In this document: positions 17,213-18,961 of the stretch, piece after piece | Layout: every line of letters begins with the position of its first letter | How positions within the stretch are numbered: the first letter of the stretch is position 1 | Source of the DNA: Lysobacterales bacterium | GTDB taxonomy: Bacteria > Pseudomonadota > Gammaproteobacteria > Xanthomonadales > Marinicellaceae | Assembly: GCA_015494035.1 (NCBI GenBank) | Contig: WGBZ01000064.1 | Coordinates: forward strand, 1 to 18,961 | Length of the DNA: 18,961 bases | Direction: 5' to 3' | The notes under the pieces: generated by a model | The model's database searches: none | The model's input: the letters and a program-made list of their open reading frames with translations, nothing else | What the model was told of the DNA's origin: nothing | Made by a program: the position numbers and the translations under genes

Positions 17213-17230
17213 ATTTAATGAAAATTAAAT
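17213..17230. promoter_or_regulatory. AT-rich inverted repeat upstream of fic, candidate operator
   Basis: ATTTAA (17213-17218) and TTAAAT (17225-17230) form a perfect dyad in an AT-rich patch 12-29 bp before the fic start codon. It could be a binding site for the Fic winged-helix domain. Upstream of it on the minus strand, TTAACA and TTAATA lie 16 bp apart and are a weak promoter candidate. Confidence 0.35.
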
Positions 17231-17295
17231 AAGCACCGGCACTATTAATCGGAAAGTCATTATCTGTTAATAACTCAGATATCGCAAGCAGCTAG

Positions 17296-17565
17296 GGAAT
17301 TACGAAGCCGTCCTCTGGGGCAGCTTCAGCTCTCAAGCATCCCCCATCGGAAAGCACCCTAGACGTCACGGCGGCTGTTCTCAATGAGCATGGAACACCC
17401 GACGCTGAGTATCTTTTGTATGTTCATCCTCAGATGGCGATTAAGAGAATTAACCAGATTGCTCCACTAACCTTCCTGAATATCCTCCAAGGATTCCAAA
17501 GTAAAACGAGGTTTCCCTTGACCAACTTTAACGGCAAGCAAAGTTATCTTCACAGGTTTGTATAA
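17296..17565 (+). pseudogene. Possible gene remnant in the fic upstream gap
   Basis: A + strand frame is open for 89 codons between a TAG at 17293 and a TAA at 17563. It has no good start and reads, for example, TLDVTAAVLNEHGTPDAEYL and then YVHPQMAIKRINQIAPL. Its 3' part overlaps the end of the minus-strand gene at 17467. I do not recognise the protein. It may be a degraded gene fragment left by a rearrangement, or chance. Confidence 0.2.
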
Positions 17566-18405
17566 ATACTCCCTATTCAGCTTGAGCACATCATCTTCTT
17601 CTATAGCCGAGCCTACTTTGCCACGAATAACCTCATCCTGATCCGAAATCCTGAATTCGAAAGTCCGCCCTTTAGGCAGCACCCCTTGCAGTTCTCCCCT
17701 GTAGGACTCTTTGCTTTCATGGATGTTGTCTTCCTTGATTCTTTCTACCGACCGGCGAAGGTCTTCCAGATCACGAAAACGGAAAGCATGCTCCTTAAAT
17801 TCCAAGACGCACCACGCTTCCTGTCTGCTCATCTGTTCCAGAAAATTAACAACTTTCTTTACTGCGCGAGGGTGAATTTCATCCACCAGCTCAGCCACAT
17901 CGTCATCCGTTCCCGATGCGGCAGCTTCAAGCAATGCTTGCACCTTCTCCAACGCAATCTCTACTTCGGGCGCTTCGGGAAAAAGCTCCATATTTTCGTT
18001 TTTCTGCGGTGGCGGAATCTCAAATTCAAACCCAAACGAACCAATGGCTGTGCCCGTAATCAACAGCTCATTCTTTTGTCGGTCCGGAATAGGCCCCACG
18101 TAACGCAGGTTTTCAGCGATACCCGCCGCTACTGCAGAAACGGCTTCAGTGAATGCGTCCACGGTCTTGCTGGCAAAGCTTGCAACAATGCCGTGCGTCC
18201 CCCAGACCGGTTGACCACGAAACATCAATCGCGCCCTGGGAGCAAGTCGTTCAACTTTAGCATTGGAAAGGATGGAACGCGCTTCTTTTAGCCTTGATTC
18301 CAGCCCCATGCGTTCCAGAACATTCTCTCGTGGAATGTCTTCCAACAAGAATTCCAACTCTTGAACTTCAGAGGAGAGAGCCAAGTATTCTCTTTGGCTA
18401 ATCAT
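17467..18405 (-). CDS. Unrecognised protein, partner of the nucleotidyltransferase gene
   Basis: The 312-residue acidic protein has no signal peptide or membrane helix. The N-terminus (about 1-50) is rich in Glu/Leu and probably a coiled coil (EVQELEFLLED and RMGLESRLKEARSIL). A central segment contains GTAIGSFGFEFEIPPP. A Glu-rich helix (about 145-170) and a C-terminal beta-rich part (GELQGVLPKGRTFEFRI and then VKITLLAVKVGQGKP) follow. I recognise no family. It overlaps the upstream nucleotidyltransferase gene by 8 bp, so the two are translationally coupled and probably act together, possibly as a toxin-antitoxin or defence pair. That role is inference from the partner and context. GC is visibly lower than in the heme and phosphate genes, consistent with acquisition. 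Confidence 0.8.
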   Translation of the reverse strand: MISQREYLALSSEVQELEFLLEDIPRENVLERMGLESRLKEARSILSNAKVERLAPRARLMFRGQPVWGTHGIVASFASKTVDAFTEAVSAVAAGIAENLRYVGPIPDRQKNELLITGTAIGSFGFEFEIPPPQKNENMELFPEAPEVEIALEKVQALLEAAASGTDDDVAELVDEIHPRAVKKVVNFLEQMSRQEAWCVLEFKEHAFRFRDLEDLRRSVERIKEDNIHESKESYRGELQGVLPKGRTFEFRISDQDEVIRGKVGSAIEEDDVLKLNREYLYKPVKITLLAVKVGQGKPRFTLESLEDIQEG

Positions 18406-18790
18406 GCTGCTCTTCTCGCATTTGATTCAGAATATTTTTTACGTTTTCGCCCCGATCATCGAGCTCAACCTGTACAAAACCCTTCCACATAAAATCCCGC
18501 CGATGAGACCACATACTATACCAGTATGAAATAGATCTGACTTCCCTGTTTGTTATGGGAGAACCCAGTTGGACGAAGTAAGCATCCACCTTGAAGTTTT
18601 GCTTGGTCTTTTTCGTGTCAAATAAATGCTGGGCCCGCTTTGCAAGTGTCTTCTGTGTCTCGCCCTCCGGTAAATAAGCAAAAGTCACCACATCCACGTC
18701 GTTGGGAGGGCGACTTTCCTTTTCTTCCACATGCTCCATGAAACTTCCGTTTAACCACTGAAATCCATCATTCAGGCCGACTTTGCGCAA
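18398..18790 (-). pseudogene. Nucleotidyltransferase-fold protein (DUF6932-like), 5' end disrupted by IS
   Basis: About 130 residues are readable from a TTG at 18790, including WLNGSFMEHVEEKESRPPN and then DVDVVTFAYL. This is the nucleotidyltransferase GS...DxD motif (Gly15-Ser16, Asp31, Asp33), and the arrangement resembles DUF6932 proteins as I remember them. The same frame stays open upstream as ITLLSYREQ until it enters the insertion sequence (stop at 18839-18841), and no ATG with a ribosome-binding site exists. The N-terminus and promoter are therefore probably lost to the insertion. Such folds occur in antitoxin, AMPylating and defence proteins. It overlaps its partner gene by 8 bp. Residual expression from a TTG or an IS-derived promoter cannot be excluded. 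Confidence 0.65.
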
Positions 18791-18816
18791 TTGTTCTCGA
18801 TAGGATAGCAGGGTAA

Positions 18817-18961
18817 TCCCCCCGAAAAATAAGCGGGGTCAGAAGTAGAGAATTTTTGTAAACTAAAGACAGAGGTTCTCCCATGAAAAGATCACGATTT
18901 AGCGACAGTCAGATATTGGCCATCCTGAAGGCCCACGAAGCCGGCACAAAAGTGGCCGACC
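18817..18961 (+). mobile_element. IS3-family insertion sequence, left part (cut by window edge)
   Basis: The segment begins near a small hairpin, CCCCG/CGGGG (about 18820-18837), followed by a short leader and the start of a transposase OrfA. The left boundary is inferred from where the interrupted minus-strand gene stops making sense, about 18812-18820. The terminal inverted repeat and target duplication cannot be confirmed because the right end is outside the window. Confidence 0.7.
18883..18961 (+). CDS. IS3-family transposase OrfA, N-terminal fragment
   Basis: Twenty-six codons are visible, beginning MKRSRFSDSQILAILK and continuing with a Glu-Ala-Gly segment. This is the start of the helix-turn-helix OrfA typical of IS3-group elements (IS1222/IS407-like N-termini). 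AGAGG at 18871-18875 is the ribosome-binding site. The gene continues off the right edge. An OrfB integrase reached by frameshift would be expected beyond, but this is not seen. Confidence 0.85.
   Translation, partial: MKRSRFSDSQILAILKAHEAGTKVAD

Overview
The window looks like a chromosomal stretch from a gammaproteobacterium. The evidence is the hemX/hemY pair, a DUF47 phosphate accessory protein next to a Pit transporter, SixA, DTD, hemL and a DedA-type membrane protein. The left two thirds (about 1-12640) is GC-rich and reads as housekeeping core. I cannot name a genus with confidence from sequence alone; a marine or hydrocarbonoclastic group is plausible but is only an impression.

Layout: 1-212 holds one complete and one half copy of a palindromic repeat. 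257-4323 runs on + with dtd, a DUF47 protein, a Pit phosphate transporter, sixA and a rhomboid protease. 4331-4494 is a repeat between convergent genes. 4492-7853 runs on - with hemL followed by a DedA/PAP2-like/LssY_C fusion protein. 7854-8244 is a divergent intergenic region with a candidate promoter and another repeat. 8245-12641 runs on + with a gamma-glutamyltransferase-family gene and then hemX-hemY. 12637-12820 is another repeat plus an extra repeat terminus. 12815-18790 is an accessory block on -: hsdR without hsdM or hsdS in view, a Fic AMPylase, and a two-gene cassette of an unrecognised protein plus a nucleotidyltransferase-fold protein. The first codons of that last gene appear to have been replaced by an IS3-family insertion sequence that runs off the right edge.

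Functional themes: DUF47-Pit form a low-affinity phosphate uptake unit. hemL (5-aminolevulinate synthesis) and hemXY (late heme biosynthesis accessory proteins) lie on either side of the GGT-family gene. hsdR, fic and the nucleotidyltransferase cassette look like a defence or toxin-antitoxin island next to a mobile element, with lower GC at its far right.

The most unusual feature is a family of roughly 155-170 bp imperfect palindromes (ERIC-like in architecture), present as four full-length copies plus fragments. They fall into two subfamilies whose left and right arms change together. Their terminal sequence supplies the stop codon of three neighbouring genes, and one copy marks the boundary between the heme genes and the restriction/Fic island.
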